64,000 bases of DNA, taken from assembly GCF_024228675.1 (NCBI RefSeq), contig NZ_CP100461.1, forward strand, positions 2,353,398 to 2,417,397, read 5' to 3'. Numbering within the stretch: the stretch's first letter is position 1; each line of letters begins with the position of its first letter. The stretch is from Salinigranum marinum. GTDB taxonomy: Archaea; Halobacteriota; Halobacteria; Halobacteriales; Haloferacaceae. Positions 8,340-17,611 of the stretch are shown here, piece by piece. The notes beneath the pieces were generated by a model that worked only from the letters and a program-made list of their open reading frames with translations, did not search any database and had not been told where the DNA came from. The position numbers and the translations under genes were made by a program.

Positions 8340-9730
8340 GAGTCCCCTTCCTCAGCGAACGAGCGAAGCGAGTGAGTAGGGAAGGGAGGAGCGCGTTCGT
8401 ATTGGCTACAACCACTAACCTACATATAACCACGTATCTACGTTGAAACTGTGGCGGATGACTACGTGCGTCGGACAGCAATAACCCGCCTCTCGGTAGA
8501 CGGTGAGCAACGCGAGTTGCTCGAGGAGACCATTTCTGAGTGGAAACGCGGGTGCCAACTCGCCACCGACATGGCGTGGGGCAGGTGCAACGCGAAAAGC
8601 GACGTCCAGCCCCTCGCCTACGACGACGTGCGCGAACACACCGGCCTCGGGAGTCAGCACACGATTCTCGCCACTCACCAGGCCGCAGAGGCCATCACTG
8701 GCTGTCTCGAACACCGGTCCAACGGCAAGAAAGTCAGCAAGCCGACCTTCACCGCACCGACCGTGAAATACGATACGCGGACCATGACGCTGTTCGACGA
8801 CGACACGGTGTCCCTCTCCACCACGGAGAGTCGCGTCCGATGTGACCTTGCGCTGCCCGACGCCGACGATGGCTACCAACGGCAGTATCTCGACTCCGCC
8901 GAATGGAGCGTCACCGAAAGCACGCTCACTGCCCGCGACGGCGACTACTTTTTACATATCGGCTTCCGCCGACCCAAGACCGATACCGAACGGAACACCG
9001 CCGAGGACGGAACGGTCCTCGGAGTCGATCTCGGCATGGAGAACCTCGCCGTCACCAGCACCGCCTCATTCGTCAGCGGGCGGGAGTTGACCCACAACCT
9101 CCGCGAGTTCGAGACAGTTCGCGCCGGGCTCCAACAGACCGACACACGAAGCGCTCACCGAACGCTCGAACAGTCGAGTGGCCGAGAACTGCGATACATC
9201 CGCGACGTACTCCACCGAGCGTCGAACGCCATCGTGAACGAAGCACGCCGTTATGAGTGCGACGTGATTGCGTTCGAGGACTTGACCCACATCCGCGACC
9301 GCACGGGTGCGTCGTGGGGACACAAGTGGGCGTTCCGAACGCTCTACGAGCAAGTTGAGTATAAAGCCAAACCGGAAGGCATCGCGGTGAAACAGGTGGG
9401 GTCGGCGTACACGTCGAAGCGGTGCGCCGAGTGTGGATTTACCGCAGACGAGAATCGCCCAACTCGCAATGACTTCCAGTGCGTGAAGTGCGGGTCGGAA
9501 GCGAACGCAGACTACAACGCGGCGAAGAACATCGGAATGCGGTATGTCCGTCGGGGCCAACAGTCGTCTCGGCGGACGGGCAACAGTCAGCTTGCCCTGA
9601 AGTCCGGAACAGTGACGCTGAGCGGCGGGTTCACCGCCCACCCAGACGGGTTCGAGGCCGAGTTCATGGACAAGCCCCACCCTCCACGAGCGAACCCGCC
9701 AGGGTGAGCGAAGTAGGGTGGGGTAGTTGA
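8340..9730 (+). mobile_element. IS200/IS605-type element carrying tnpB only
   Basis: One tnpB gene with terminal palindromes and no tnpA transposase. The left side has an imperfect hairpin at 8344-8386 (CCCCTTCC paired with GGGAAGGG around an inner GCGAACGAGCGAAGCGAG). The right side has CCCCACCCT (9675-9683) paired with AGGGTGGGG (9715-9723), ending in GTAGTTGA. These subterminal hairpins, and tnpB reading into the right hairpin, are typical of the family. Boundaries are approximate. The right end abuts a SulP gene stump. Without tnpA it would need a transposase in trans. Confidence 0.75.
8451..9707 (+). CDS. tnpB: TnpB RNA-guided nuclease of an IS200/IS605 element
   Basis: 418 residues from a GTG start that sits about 24 nt after a TATA-like ACATATAA (8421-8428), consistent with a leaderless message. 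The RuvC triad is intact: D193 in GVDLGMEN, E276 in DVIAFEDLTHIR, D354 in NADYNAAKNIG. The zinc finger has C325, C328, C344 and C347. TnpB proteins use an omega RNA transcribed from the 3' end of the element to cut DNA at the donor site and so retain the element. The C-terminal codons run through the right-end hairpin. Length and motifs suggest a functional protein. Confidence 0.93.
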   Translation: MADDYVRRTAITRLSVDGEQRELLEETISEWKRGCQLATDMAWGRCNAKSDVQPLAYDDVREHTGLGSQHTILATHQAAEAITGCLEHRSNGKKVSKPTFTAPTVKYDTRTMTLFDDDTVSLSTTESRVRCDLALPDADDGYQRQYLDSAEWSVTESTLTARDGDYFLHIGFRRPKTDTERNTAEDGTVLGVDLGMENLAVTSTASFVSGRELTHNLREFETVRAGLQQTDTRSAHRTLEQSSGRELRYIRDVLHRASNAIVNEARRYECDVIAFEDLTHIRDRTGASWGHKWAFRTLYEQVEYKAKPEGIAVKQVGSAYTSKRCAECGFTADENRPTRNDFQCVKCGSEANADYNAAKNIGMRYVRRGQQSSRRTGNSQLALKSGTVTLSGGFTAHPDGFEAEFMDKPHPPRANPPG

Positions 9731-10302
9731 CGCGGCTGTTCCGCGTCAGCAAGAGCGATTTCACCGTCGCCGTCGGCTCACTCGTCGGCGTGATGGCGGT
9801 CGGCCTGCTCTGGGGCGTGTTCATCGGCGTGTTCGTCTCGCTGCTCGTGACGATCGAGCGGATCAGCGACCCGAAGATCGTGGCGCTGGGGCGCGTCCCC
9901 GGGACGGACCACTTCGTCGATCAGGGACGCCACGGCGAAGTTGAGGACGTCCCGGCGGTCGTGGTCTACCGCGTCGAGGCGCAACTGTTCTACGCGAACG
10001 CGTCGCGGGTGCGAGAGACGATTCTCGCGCGGGTCGACGGGTCCACCCGCCCCGTAGACCTCGTCGTCCTCGATCTGATCTCCTCACCGACGGTCGATCT
10101 CGAGGCGATCGGAATGCTCGAATCGCTCCACGCAGGGCTCGCGTCGCGCGGCGTGGACTTCCGGTTGGCGGGGGCGGACGCGCAGGTCCGTCGCCTGCTC
10201 CGCCGGAGCGGCCTCGAGGAGACCGTCGGCACGGTCGGCGAGGAAGACGCGATCTCGACCGTCATCGAGCGGTGGTGGTCCGAAGCGGCCGAGACGGACT
10301 GA
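9731..10302 (+). pseudogene. SulP-family anion permease, C-terminal stump with STAS domain
   Basis: About 190 codons remain. They encode the last membrane region (FTVAVGSLVGVMAVGLLWGVFIGVFVSLLVTIERIS) followed by a STAS domain (about residues 80-185, VVVYRVEAQLFYANASRVRETIL...VVLDLISSPTVDLEAIGMLESL). Full SulP permeases have about 10 further membrane spans before this. Reading begins right at the end of the TnpB element, and no N-terminal part is found on the element's other side (8023-8340). The gene is therefore 5'-truncated and probably non-functional. Known SulP proteins carry sulfate, bicarbonate or other anions. Confidence 0.85.
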
Positions 10303-10419
10303 CACGCCGAGGGACGGACACTCGTGGAGGTACTCTGTTCGCCGTCGTCAGCGCCGGCCGGTATCGGCTCCCACGTCTCATCGGGTCGGAGAACCGGGGG
10401 CGTGCCGGACCGCAGGACG
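10303..10419. other. No gene seen between the SulP stump and the SDR remnant
   Basis: This short stretch holds no convincing frame on either strand. On the minus strand it may contain the decayed 3' end of the SDR remnant at 10420-10716, but similarity fades here. Confidence 0.3.
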
Positions 10420-10716
10420 TCCTGCGGCAGACCGAATTGACGCTACTTCGTCGAAGGAACGGGAGTGGCGGGATACCGCCGGCGACGAGCCCCGCGATCG
10501 ACGAGGTGTTCACGATCGTCCCCCGTCCGTGGCGACCGGGCCTGGGAGTTCGTCCATCATGCAGAGTCAGACGTCGTACAGGTCGATATCGGCCGTCGAG
10601 TTCCAGTCCTCCTCGGTCTGTTCGGCGAGCGGGTCGGTGTTCCCTTCGATGCCTGCGTCGTTGTGGGCGATGCCGACGCCGCCGTGCGTATCGATCTCGA
10701 ACAGGTACACTGGCAT
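10420..10716 (-). pseudogene. Short-chain dehydrogenase/reductase remnant, frameshifted
   Basis: Read on the minus strand, the frame opening at the ATG 10714-10716 gives GIAHNDAGIEGNTDPLAEQTEEDWN and stops at 10567. This corresponds to the SDR NNAGI region and the helix after it. A second frame further on gives GRGTIVNTSSIAGLVAGG (around 10470-10530), the SDR catalytic Ser region. A third frame preserves SSTK just before an in-frame TAG at the place where YxxxK belongs. The NAD-binding N terminus is missing. These pieces in three frames show a decayed oxidoreductase gene. Confidence 0.75.
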
Positions 10717-10883
10717 ACTTCTCACACAACGAGAATCCGGGGGCTGCGACGGCTCTCTGGGTCGCTCGCGGGTCTCAGTGGGTGGCCGGGGAGAGTCACA
10801 CGCCCCGAAATTTCCGAACCCTGGGAACGATCTCTCGTATTAATACCCCTTCCGCGTCTCCGCCCAGGTAGAGGAGATTCACA

Positions 10884-11459
10884 ATGTCGACCCAAACCCG
10901 TACCCTCAACGCCGAACTGTTCGGTCGTGAAACGCATTTCGAGTACTCGGAACACTGGCTGGGCTACGCCATCATCGCCATGCGCGTGGTGATGGGGTGG
11001 ACACTCTTCCAGGGCGGGATCACGAAGCTCGTCACCTACCTGGACGCCGACCCCGCGAACAACTGGACCGCCGAGGGCTTCCTGCTGAACGCCATCCCGG
11101 CGGGGAACCCGCTGACGGACTTCTTCGCAGCGATGGCCGGGAACCCGCTCATCGACGCGCTCAACATGTGGGGACTCACCCTCACTGGCCTCGCGCTCAT
11201 CCTCGGGGCGTTCGTGCGCTGGAGCGCGTTCTGGGGAGCCATGATGATGCTGTTCTACTGGCTCGCGGCGCTCGAGGGCGGCCTCCTCGCGGGCCTCCCG
11301 CTGGCTCACGGCTGGGTCGTCGACGACCACCTCGTCTACGCCTTCCTGCTGTTCGGCCTCGGCGCGATCGGTGCCGGCCGGATCCTCGGCGTCGACGAGT
11401 ACCTCGAACGGACGTCGATCGTCCAGCAGAACGCCTGGCTCCGCTGGTTCCTCGGCTGA
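10884..11459 (+). CDS. DoxX-like membrane protein
   Basis: 191 residues with four or five hydrophobic spans. The opening HWLGYAIIAMRVVMGWTLFQGGITKLVTYLD is the DoxX/DoxD start, with the G..K motif after the first span. GLTLTGLALILGAFVRWSAFWGAMMMLFYWLAALEGG and the final LVYAFLLFGLGAIGAGRILGVDEYLER follow the family pattern. DoxX relatives act in thiosulfate:quinone oxidoreductase or in redox stress complexes; the actual role in haloarchaea is unknown. A TATA-like ATTAATAC (about 10848-10855) and a GAGGAG Shine-Dalgarno (10870s) precede the ATG. Monocistronic and intact. Confidence 0.85.
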   Translation: MSTQTRTLNAELFGRETHFEYSEHWLGYAIIAMRVVMGWTLFQGGITKLVTYLDADPANNWTAEGFLLNAIPAGNPLTDFFAAMAGNPLIDALNMWGLTLTGLALILGAFVRWSAFWGAMMMLFYWLAALEGGLLAGLPLAHGWVVDDHLVYAFLLFGLGAIGAGRILGVDEYLERTSIVQQNAWLRWFLG

Positions 11460-12093
11460 CCGGTCCATCGAGGCCATGTCGCCGGTGAACCGCCTCAGGT
11501 TGACCCCCGAGGCACTCGGCTCGCCCCGCCTACAGACGGGGCGAGCCGCCCCCGACACGTCTCCGGTCGGAGAACGAACCGTCAGATCAAGCCCCTTCGG
11601 TACAGTCGAAGCCGGACGAATACGTCCGAATTTCGAACCGAGCAGAATTATTCGTTAGTACTCAGAATACGACTCGTTATCCTGTCGATCGGAGCGTCAC
11701 GTCTCCTGTACGCTCGACGGTACGAAACGCCGGAATCGGACGACTTCGCACGGGTGCGGACATCGTCGACACCGCGTTCGGGTTCTCCCGACCCGTTCGG
11801 AACTTCGATTCGTCCCCGAGACGTCCAGAAGAGACGTGTACTCTCCTGGCCCGTGGAACGCGTCCGACGAACGGCCGTGGAGAGCGATCGTCGATCGGTC
11901 CGTTCAGGAACAGAAGTTATCGGGCAGAAACTTCTGATCAGATCGACGAAGATATCCCTCGAGTCGGCCGGCAGGGGCGGGTCCGAAACCGACTCGTCGC
12001 GTTTCGAACGAGCGTACCGCTACCTGGTCAAGACGGAGAAGCCGAGACCGATTGCGGCCCCACCAGAAGAGTGACTCAGGCCTCACACAAGTG
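11460..12093. other. Non-coding gap of about 630 nt
   Basis: No frame here has haloarchaeal codon character or a start signal. The only structure noticed is an inverted repeat, CAGAAGTT (11911-11918) and AACTTCTG (11929-11936), separated by 10 nt. Base composition is slightly less GC-rich than the neighbours, which suits decayed sequence. Confidence 0.4.
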
Positions 12094-12124
12094 CAAGGCG
12101 GAAGTCCACGACTTCAGTCGTGGG
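12094..12124. repeat. Palindrome shared with the TnpB element at 26 kb (solo IS end)
   Basis: CCACGACT (12106-12113) and AGTCGTGG (12116-12123) form a perfect 8-bp stem with a 2-nt loop, preceded by CAAGGCGGAAGT. The same arrangement (CAAGGAGGAAGC plus the stem) occurs at 25985-26015, and the stem alone at 27343-27362. It is likely a solo end or remnant of an IS200/IS605 element. It lies directly against the stop codon of the minus-strand gene at 12125 and may also act as a 3' hairpin for it. Confidence 0.6.
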
Positions 12125-12385
12125 TCACTGACCCTGCAGACGGTCGTAGAGCCACGCGAACAGGTACCCCCCGGTGAACCCATCGACGAACGCCCAGAGG
12201 GCACCAACGATCAGTCCCGAGACGGATTCGTCGTACCCCTTGTAGACGTCGGCGAGCAGTCGTTGCCATCGTTGTCCCCACCCGAATCTGGCCGTGATCC
12301 CCAACACGACCACCGCACCCGACCAGAGCGACGCACATGCAAGTCCGAACGCTCGCGCGTTCAACTCGGTTGTCTCGGTCGTCAT
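12125..12385 (-). CDS. Small holin-like haloarchaeal membrane protein
   Basis: 86 residues from the ATG at 12385 (a longer frame upstream lacks a good start). Two hydrophobic segments: ARAFGLACASLWSGAVVVLGITARF (about 9-33) and SVSGLIVGALWAFVDGFTGGYLFAWLYDRL (about 52-83), with a short charged middle. Proteins with this exact layout (NARAFGLA..., GLIVGALWAFVDGF.GGY.FAWLYD) are widespread in haloarchaea and are often labelled bacteriophage holin, although lysis activity has not been shown. It ends at an IS-like hairpin and is 92 nt downstream of, or convergent to nothing from, the APC permease, so it may share that transcript. Confidence 0.7.
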   Translation of the reverse strand: MTTETTELNARAFGLACASLWSGAVVVLGITARFGWGQRWQRLLADVYKGYDESVSGLIVGALWAFVDGFTGGYLFAWLYDRLQGQ

Positions 12386-12477
12386 GCCGTCGGATACGAG
12401 TGCGACACACATAAATCGACTGACGTGTAATGACGCGATACGCGTCACGGCCAGTCGTTCGTCCGCCCGACCGCCCA

Positions 12478-14853
12478 TCACTGGTTCGTCTCCCGTGGAG
12501 CGGGCTCGGAGGCTCTGGACCGGCGTCGACCCGTGAGATACCGGTAGAGTGGGTACACGTAGTCCTCGATCGGGCCCTGGACGCCGCGCGAACTCGCATA
12601 GACGAGGACTGGCAGTCCCTCCCGGTTAGCGAGGTCGATCACGTTGTCAGGCGTACTCCCGAACACCCATCGACGGAGCCGTCGTGTCCGGGTCGCCCCG
12701 ATCACCAGGATTCCACCGTTCTCGGTGGCCTGGTCGACGAGTCCCTCGGCGATGCTCACCGACGTGAGGTGGTGAACCTGTACCGACGGCGCGTCCGACA
12801 GTTCCGCGATCGTGTTCTCCGTGTTCTCCGGCCGTCCCTGATTCCCCTCTGGCGTCACGTTGATGACGTGAAGCTCGGCGCCATCCTGTCCCATCCGCTC
12901 GACGAGCGGCAGGAGGTCCATGTGGTGCGGCCCCCCGCCAGCGCCGACGTTGACGACGTTCACGTCGGTCATGTCGGTGAAGCCGCTCGCGAAGAGCACT
13001 CCACACGGAGCCGTGAACTCGACCGTCTCCGCGACTCGTGTGTGTTCCTCGGGGTAACCCATGAGGATCAGGTCCGCGCCGTCGTCGCGGGCGGTCTGGA
13101 CGATGTCGAAGGCGACGTCTCGACAGATGTGCCCCTCGACGGTGTAGTCAGCCGCGATCTCGTCGGCCGCGAGTAGCTGTTGAATGCGCTCGACGCGGTC
13201 CGCCGCAGTGTCCTCGGCCGCCTCCGACGGCGTCTGTTCGGGGATCTGCGTCACGTTGATCACCTCGACGAGGGGCTCGCCGTGTTGGAGGCGTCCGAGC
13301 ATGGCTGCCAACCGCACGTACCGCGGTGCTCGGTCCGGCCGAGCAACCGCGACCAGGATTCGGAACCGGTCCTCGCTCTCAGTCTCCGCCGCTCGCTCGC
13401 CCTCTCCGGTCGCTCCCCCGGCCCCTCGTGTCGGTGGAACCACACGCTCGAACAGTTCCTCGACCTCCGGTGCACCGCCCCAGACCAGATACGCCAGCAG
13501 GAGCACGGCGAAGAGCGCGAGTCCAGTCACCACCCCTTTGATCGGGAGATTGTAGATCAACGCGACGTTCGCGACGACACCGAGCGCCGGGAGATACGGA
13601 ACCCCGGGCACACGGAAGCCTCGCGTGATGTCCGGGTACCGCCGGCGCGAGTAGATCAACGCGACGTTCACGACCGAGAGCGGCAACAACAGGTTCAGCG
13701 TGGCGAACCCGGTGAGCGTCGTCAGGCCGAGTTCGGTCAGCGTGAGGAAACCGACCACCGGGAGTGAAACACTGAGGTCGATCGGAACGGTCCCTCCCTC
13801 GGCCGGGAACACGCCGATGAAGACGGCGATCAACGCGACGATGGTCGCGGTGGCCGTGACGATGCTCCAAAACGGGGTATTGAACCGTGGGTGAAGACGC
13901 GAGAACGGTCGGGGTGCCTGTCCGAGCCGTCCCATGAGCGACCCGATACCCGACGCGGCGAGGATCGATGCGTTCGAGGCACTGACCATACTGAAGACGG
14001 CACCGGCGACGATCAGCGACCGGCCAGCGGGCCCGATGAACCCGGCGGCGACCCGGCCCATCGCCGTCTCGCCCTCTTCGGCGATGACGGATGCGGGGAC
14101 CGGCGAGTTCACCATCGCCACGATGACCAGCGCGTACAGCACGGTGACGGTGACGATGCTCGCCGCGATCGCCAGCGGGACCGTCCGCCGCGGTTCGATG
14201 ATCTCGCCGGCGCTGGCGGCGATCGCGGAGAAGCCGAAGAAGGTGATGAACGCGAGCGCGGCGATCGTGACGATTCCCACGGCATCGGGGGAGAACCGGC
14301 CAGCAAACGTGCCGAACGCCGTCGTCGGTCCCCGGTAGGCGAACGCTCCGCCGACGAAGGCGACGAGCACCGCGACTTTCGCACCGGTCACGAACAGTTG
14401 AAACGTCCCGCTTTCCTCGGTACCGCGGGCGTTGAGCATCCCCAGCAGCACCGCGCCGAGGACGCCCGTCGTCCCGTGTGGGAGGAACTGCAGCGACTCG
14501 GGGAGGATGAACCTGAAGAACCACTCGTCCATCGTGGCGAGGTAGAAGGCGGTCGTGCCAGTGTAGCCGAGAAACAGCATCACGCCGACGGCGTACGTGA
14601 GCGTGTCGTGTTCGAAGGTGCGCGACGAAAAGAGATAGCCGCCGCCGTTCTCGGAGTAGATCGAGGCGAACTCCGAGTAGGAGGCGGCCGTGATCCCGGC
14701 GACGAGCGCAGCGATGACGAACGCCAGAACCGCGCTTGATCCGATCGCGGCAACCGCCGTTCCGGAGAGCGAAAAGATACCCGCGGCGATCATGGTTCCG
14801 AGACCCATCGCAAACGCGATCTTGAAATCTAACGTTCGAGTGTGCTCGACCAT
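12478..14853 (-). CDS. APC-family amino acid permease fused to two UspA-like domains
   Basis: 791 residues. Residues 1 to about 430 form a 12-span APC transporter with the family start GLGTMIAAGIFSLSGTAVAAIG and a conserved GEIIEPRRTVPLAI loop. The C-terminal 340 residues hold two tandem universal-stress-protein domains, beginning at about 470 (FRILVAVARPDRAPRYVRLA) and about 635 (VNVVNVGAGGGPHHMDLLPL). The second ends in VIGATRTRRLRRWVFGSTPDNV. Such fusions are common in haloarchaea; the USP part probably senses nucleotide or energy state. Likely substrate: cationic or neutral amino acids. It lies beside a free-standing UspA gene on the same strand. Confidence 0.9.
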   Translation of the reverse strand: MVEHTRTLDFKIAFAMGLGTMIAAGIFSLSGTAVAAIGSSAVLAFVIAALVAGITAASYSEFASIYSENGGGYLFSSRTFEHDTLTYAVGVMLFLGYTGTTAFYLATMDEWFFRFILPESLQFLPHGTTGVLGAVLLGMLNARGTEESGTFQLFVTGAKVAVLVAFVGGAFAYRGPTTAFGTFAGRFSPDAVGIVTIAALAFITFFGFSAIAASAGEIIEPRRTVPLAIAASIVTVTVLYALVIVAMVNSPVPASVIAEEGETAMGRVAAGFIGPAGRSLIVAGAVFSMVSASNASILAASGIGSLMGRLGQAPRPFSRLHPRFNTPFWSIVTATATIVALIAVFIGVFPAEGGTVPIDLSVSLPVVGFLTLTELGLTTLTGFATLNLLLPLSVVNVALIYSRRRYPDITRGFRVPGVPYLPALGVVANVALIYNLPIKGVVTGLALFAVLLLAYLVWGGAPEVEELFERVVPPTRGAGGATGEGERAAETESEDRFRILVAVARPDRAPRYVRLAAMLGRLQHGEPLVEVINVTQIPEQTPSEAAEDTAADRVERIQQLLAADEIAADYTVEGHICRDVAFDIVQTARDDGADLILMGYPEEHTRVAETVEFTAPCGVLFASGFTDMTDVNVVNVGAGGGPHHMDLLPLVERMGQDGAELHVINVTPEGNQGRPENTENTIAELSDAPSVQVHHLTSVSIAEGLVDQATENGGILVIGATRTRRLRRWVFGSTPDNVIDLANREGLPVLVYASSRGVQGPIEDYVYPLYRYLTGRRRSRASEPAPRETNQ

Positions 14854-14921
14854 TGGTGTGAGATGTAAGCGGATGGTTCATGGACTGCTCGCGACGGCAG
14901 CGCACTGTCGGTCGTCATGGG

Positions 14922-15353
14922 TCAGTCTTCCCCGCTGCCACGGCACACGACGACCGGGACCGTCGATTCTCTGACGATCTCGTCGGTAACGCTTCCGATC
15001 ACCAGTCGGTCTAATCCCGACCGGTCGTGTGTGCCCATCACGAGGAGGTCGATCCCCTTCTCGTCGGCGTACATCAGTATCGCGTCGGCCGTTGGTCCTC
15101 TGAGGACGGCCTCGATCGTCTCGATTCCATGCTCGGCGGCGACGCGTGTGGCAGCCTCGAAAGCTGCTCTCCCGCTCGTATCGGGATCGCCCCGAGCAGC
15201 CGCGTCCCCGGTCGTCGGTGGCGGCTCGTTCGCTTCCAACACGTAGACGACGTGGAGCGTGGCGTCGAACTGCGCGGCGATCGCCAGAGCGTGCTCGAAG
15301 GCCGCTTCCGCCGTGTCGCTGCCGTCGGTCGGATAGAGGACAGTCTCGTACAT
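14922..15353 (-). CDS. Universal stress protein (UspA family)
   Basis: 143 residues from the ATG at 15353, chosen because MYETVLYPTDGSDTAEAAFEHAL is the normal UspA opening; the longer frame adds unconserved residues. The nucleotide-binding segment near the C terminus is VMGTHDRSGLDRLVIGSVTDEIVRES, close to the G-2x-G-9x-G(S/T) pattern, followed by VPVVVCRG. It starts 2 nt after the stop of the gene at 15356-15706 and is followed at 68 nt by the APC-UspA fusion, so the three are probably one transcript acting in amino acid uptake under stress. Confidence 0.9.
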   Translation of the reverse strand: MYETVLYPTDGSDTAEAAFEHALAIAAQFDATLHVVYVLEANEPPPTTGDAAARGDPDTSGRAAFEAATRVAAEHGIETIEAVLRGPTADAILMYADEKGIDLLVMGTHDRSGLDRLVIGSVTDEIVRESTVPVVVCRGSGED

Positions 15354-15355
15354 GA

Positions 15356-15706
15356 TCACGTCTCGTTGATCGGACCGATGAGATCCCACTGGAGCGTCTC
15401 CTCCCCGTCAGGATGTCGAACGGAGCTCACGTGATACAGGTATGGCCCGTGTGGACACTCAGAACAGCCCTCCGCACATCGGTGTCCGCGAACGATTTCG
15501 ACGTATCCCTCGTGGTCAGTCACGCGAACGAGTTCGTGGTCGGGAATCGCCTCGATCTCTTGCTCCAACGCCTGGTGATGGTGTGCTTCGAGAACGTCTC
15601 CCAGGTAACTGATCGTCTCTCGGAGTGTGTGGTCGTCCAGTGTACGCAGTTGGGTCGCGACCCGGCGCGGAAGGCCCGGTGGAGGGGAGGGCGTATCGGT
15701 GCTCAC
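15356..15706 (-). CDS. Conserved small protein with a Cys cluster, unknown function
   Basis: 116 residues. The N terminus is Pro-rich, then a helical region (RRVATQLRTLDDHTLRETISYLGDVLEAHHHQALEQEIEAIPD) and a C-terminal part with GHRCAEGCSECPHGPYLYHVS, where C76, C80 and C83 and His residues could bind a metal. Not recognised beyond a haloarchaeal hypothetical. It precedes uspA by 2 nt, so the two are translated from one message. Composition is clearly that of a real haloarchaeal gene. Confidence 0.65.
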   Translation of the reverse strand: MSTDTPSPPPGLPRRVATQLRTLDDHTLRETISYLGDVLEAHHHQALEQEIEAIPDHELVRVTDHEGYVEIVRGHRCAEGCSECPHGPYLYHVSSVRHPDGEETLQWDLIGPINET

Positions 15707-16129
15707 GGGTTCACCTCGACAGCTGCTCGCTGGGTGACCGTGCTCTCCGCGTCCCGATCGCTGTCTCTACCGGGTCTGCGTATGGGGTGTTGTCACCCAT
15801 GACTGTCCCCTCCACCGCCTCGTACTTAAACGATTGCGTTCGTTCGACAGCGAGAACCACTCGGTCACGGACGTGACACAGTCTCCGTCGAGGAGCCAGA
15901 TATGATAAATATATGATCATTTTGCAACGGCTTAGGAGCTGTTACTGTCCGACTCCGGGGGATTCCGGGGGTCTCAGGAGGGTCAGCGCACGGGATCAGA
16001 GGCGTCCTCTGATCTGATTCCACGCGAGATGTCGGTCCGTATCAACGTTTATGACGATACGCCGACAAGGTCTGTGGGTAGATAGCACGAGTCGCACTCA
16101 CAGAGACAACCGCGTTCCACCGGGGGCCC
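15707..16129. other. Gap of about 420 nt with AT-rich segment
   Basis: Divergent space between the uspA operon and the BCCT stump. It has an AT-rich part (about 15898-15930, GATAAATATATGATCATTTT) that could supply a TATA box. No gene is seen. The missing front part of the BCCT gene is not found here. Confidence 0.35.
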
Positions 16130-16795
16130 GTGAGAGCGGTGGACGCGAGCGAGCGTCGCCTGTTCATCGCGCGTATCTCGAAGGGACGGACCGTCCGCGA
16201 GTTCGTCCTCGGGGTCATGTTCCTGCCGTCACTGTTCTCGACGCTCTGGCTGTCCGTCTTCGGCGGGAGCGCGCTGCACAACGCGCTCGTGGGGAACGGT
16301 GCTGCCCTCGTCACCTACAACGAGGTGGGCCAGACCGTCGCCATGTTCGCCATGCTGGAGCAGTTCCCGCTCGGTGCGCTCTCGGGTGTGCTCGCCACGT
16401 TGCTCGTGGTCACGTTCTTCGTCACCTCCTCTGACTCGGGATCGCTCGTCGTCGACCACCTGACCTCCGGCGGCAAGCACGACGTGCCGAAAGCACAGCG
16501 CATCTTCTGGGCCGTCACTGAGGGCGCGGTCGCCGCGCTCCTCCTGCTCGGCGGCGGCCTCAACGCGCTTCAGACGGCCGCGATCACCACCGGCGTACCG
16601 TTCGCGGTGATCCTCTGTCTGATGTGTTACACCGTCTATCTCGGACTCGACAACGAGTACCGGATCCTCGAATCCGAGGAGTTCGCCGAGACGATCGAAG
16701 AGTTGACCGAACAGGGCGACTTCGACATCGTCACGACGGGCGAGGGGATGGTGACCGACATCAGGGAGGGTGATGACACGCCGAGCGGCGACTGA
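16130..16795 (+). pseudogene. BCCT-family transporter, C-terminal stump
   Basis: 221 codons at most. From about residue 12 the sequence FIARISKGRTVREFVLGVMFLPSLFSTLWLSVFGGSALHN is the late-middle region of betaine/carnitine/choline transporters, and VVTFFVTSSDSGSLVVDHLTSGG is their conserved Ser-rich segment. The final two spans and a hydrophilic tail follow. Full BCCT proteins have about 500-700 residues and 12 spans; only the last four or five remain. The upstream sequence is unrelated, so this is 5'-truncated. No obvious IS end marks the break. Confidence 0.85.
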
Positions 16796-16852
16796 CGCTT
16801 TTCGGCGTTCGTGTCGCAAGCGGCACGGGACACCGTCGAACGGGCGGACTGA

Positions 16853-17611
16853 TCAGACAGCGTCGCGATCCTCGTCGCCCTCGAACGCTCGGATCGTCCG
16901 ATCCGGAATCGCCGTTCGCGCAAATATCGTGACCACGTCACCCGCCGCGATCGTGGTCTCTCCTTTCGGTGTGAGCAGCTCGTCTCCACGTTCGAGACCC
17001 ACCACGAGCACGTTCTCCAGCAGTCCGCTCTCGCTCGCCTCCTCGATCGTCTCTCCCGCGATCGGTGCCGAGTCTGTCACGGCGAATTCGACGACTTCCG
17101 CGCCACCGGACAGACGCTGAAAGTCGGTCAACGTCGCGCTCTGCTGCCCCTGGCCGGGAGCGAACGGGCCGTACGGCTGAGTGATATCGTCTCGGATCGT
17201 GTGTTCCGTCTCGATGTCGAGGCCGAGTTCCGACAGCTCCCGTTCGATGCGTGAGAGGTCGTCGGTGTCGGTGCTGACGACGGTGACGACCAGGTTTTCC
17301 CGACCCGAAAGCAACTCGCGAACCTCGACGACTCCCGAGATGGGGGCGATCTCTCGGCCCAGACGGGACCGATCCTCGACCGATGCTGTGCAGGTTATCT
17401 GTCGCTTCGTTCGCTCCCCGGTCCGTTCGTAGTTGACGTCGGCGTGGTAGCCTTCGATGACGTCGTCCTGTTCGAGCCGTTGAATGCGATGCCGGATCGT
17501 CGCGGGAGTCACGTCGACCGTCTCGGCGATCATCGGTGCCGAGATGTCCCGTGCGTTCTCCGTGAGGTGATAGAGGATGCGTTTGTCGATGTCGTCGAGC
17601 CGATCCGTCAT
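16853..17611 (-). CDS. Lrp/AsnC-type regulator fused to a TrkA-C (RCK_C) domain
   Basis: 252 residues. Residues 1-60 are an AsnC winged helix (LDDIDKRILYHLTENARDISAPMIAETVDVTPATIRHRIQRLEQDDVIEGYHADV). Residues 70-140 form the AsnC ligand-binding fold. After a linker, residues about 170-245 (AEVVEFAVTDSAPIAGETIEEASESGLLENVLVVGLERGDELLTPKGETTIAAGDVVTIFA) are a TrkA-C domain, which binds small ligands or nucleotides in transport proteins. Likely a regulator of a nearby transporter; the truncated BCCT gene is convergent with it. It is divergent from the zinc-ribbon gene at 17707. Confidence 0.9.
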   Translation of the reverse strand: MTDRLDDIDKRILYHLTENARDISAPMIAETVDVTPATIRHRIQRLEQDDVIEGYHADVNYERTGERTKRQITCTASVEDRSRLGREIAPISGVVEVRELLSGRENLVVTVVSTDTDDLSRIERELSELGLDIETEHTIRDDITQPYGPFAPGQGQQSATLTDFQRLSGGAEVVEFAVTDSAPIAGETIEEASESGLLENVLVVGLERGDELLTPKGETTIAAGDVVTIFARTAIPDRTIRAFEGDEDRDAV

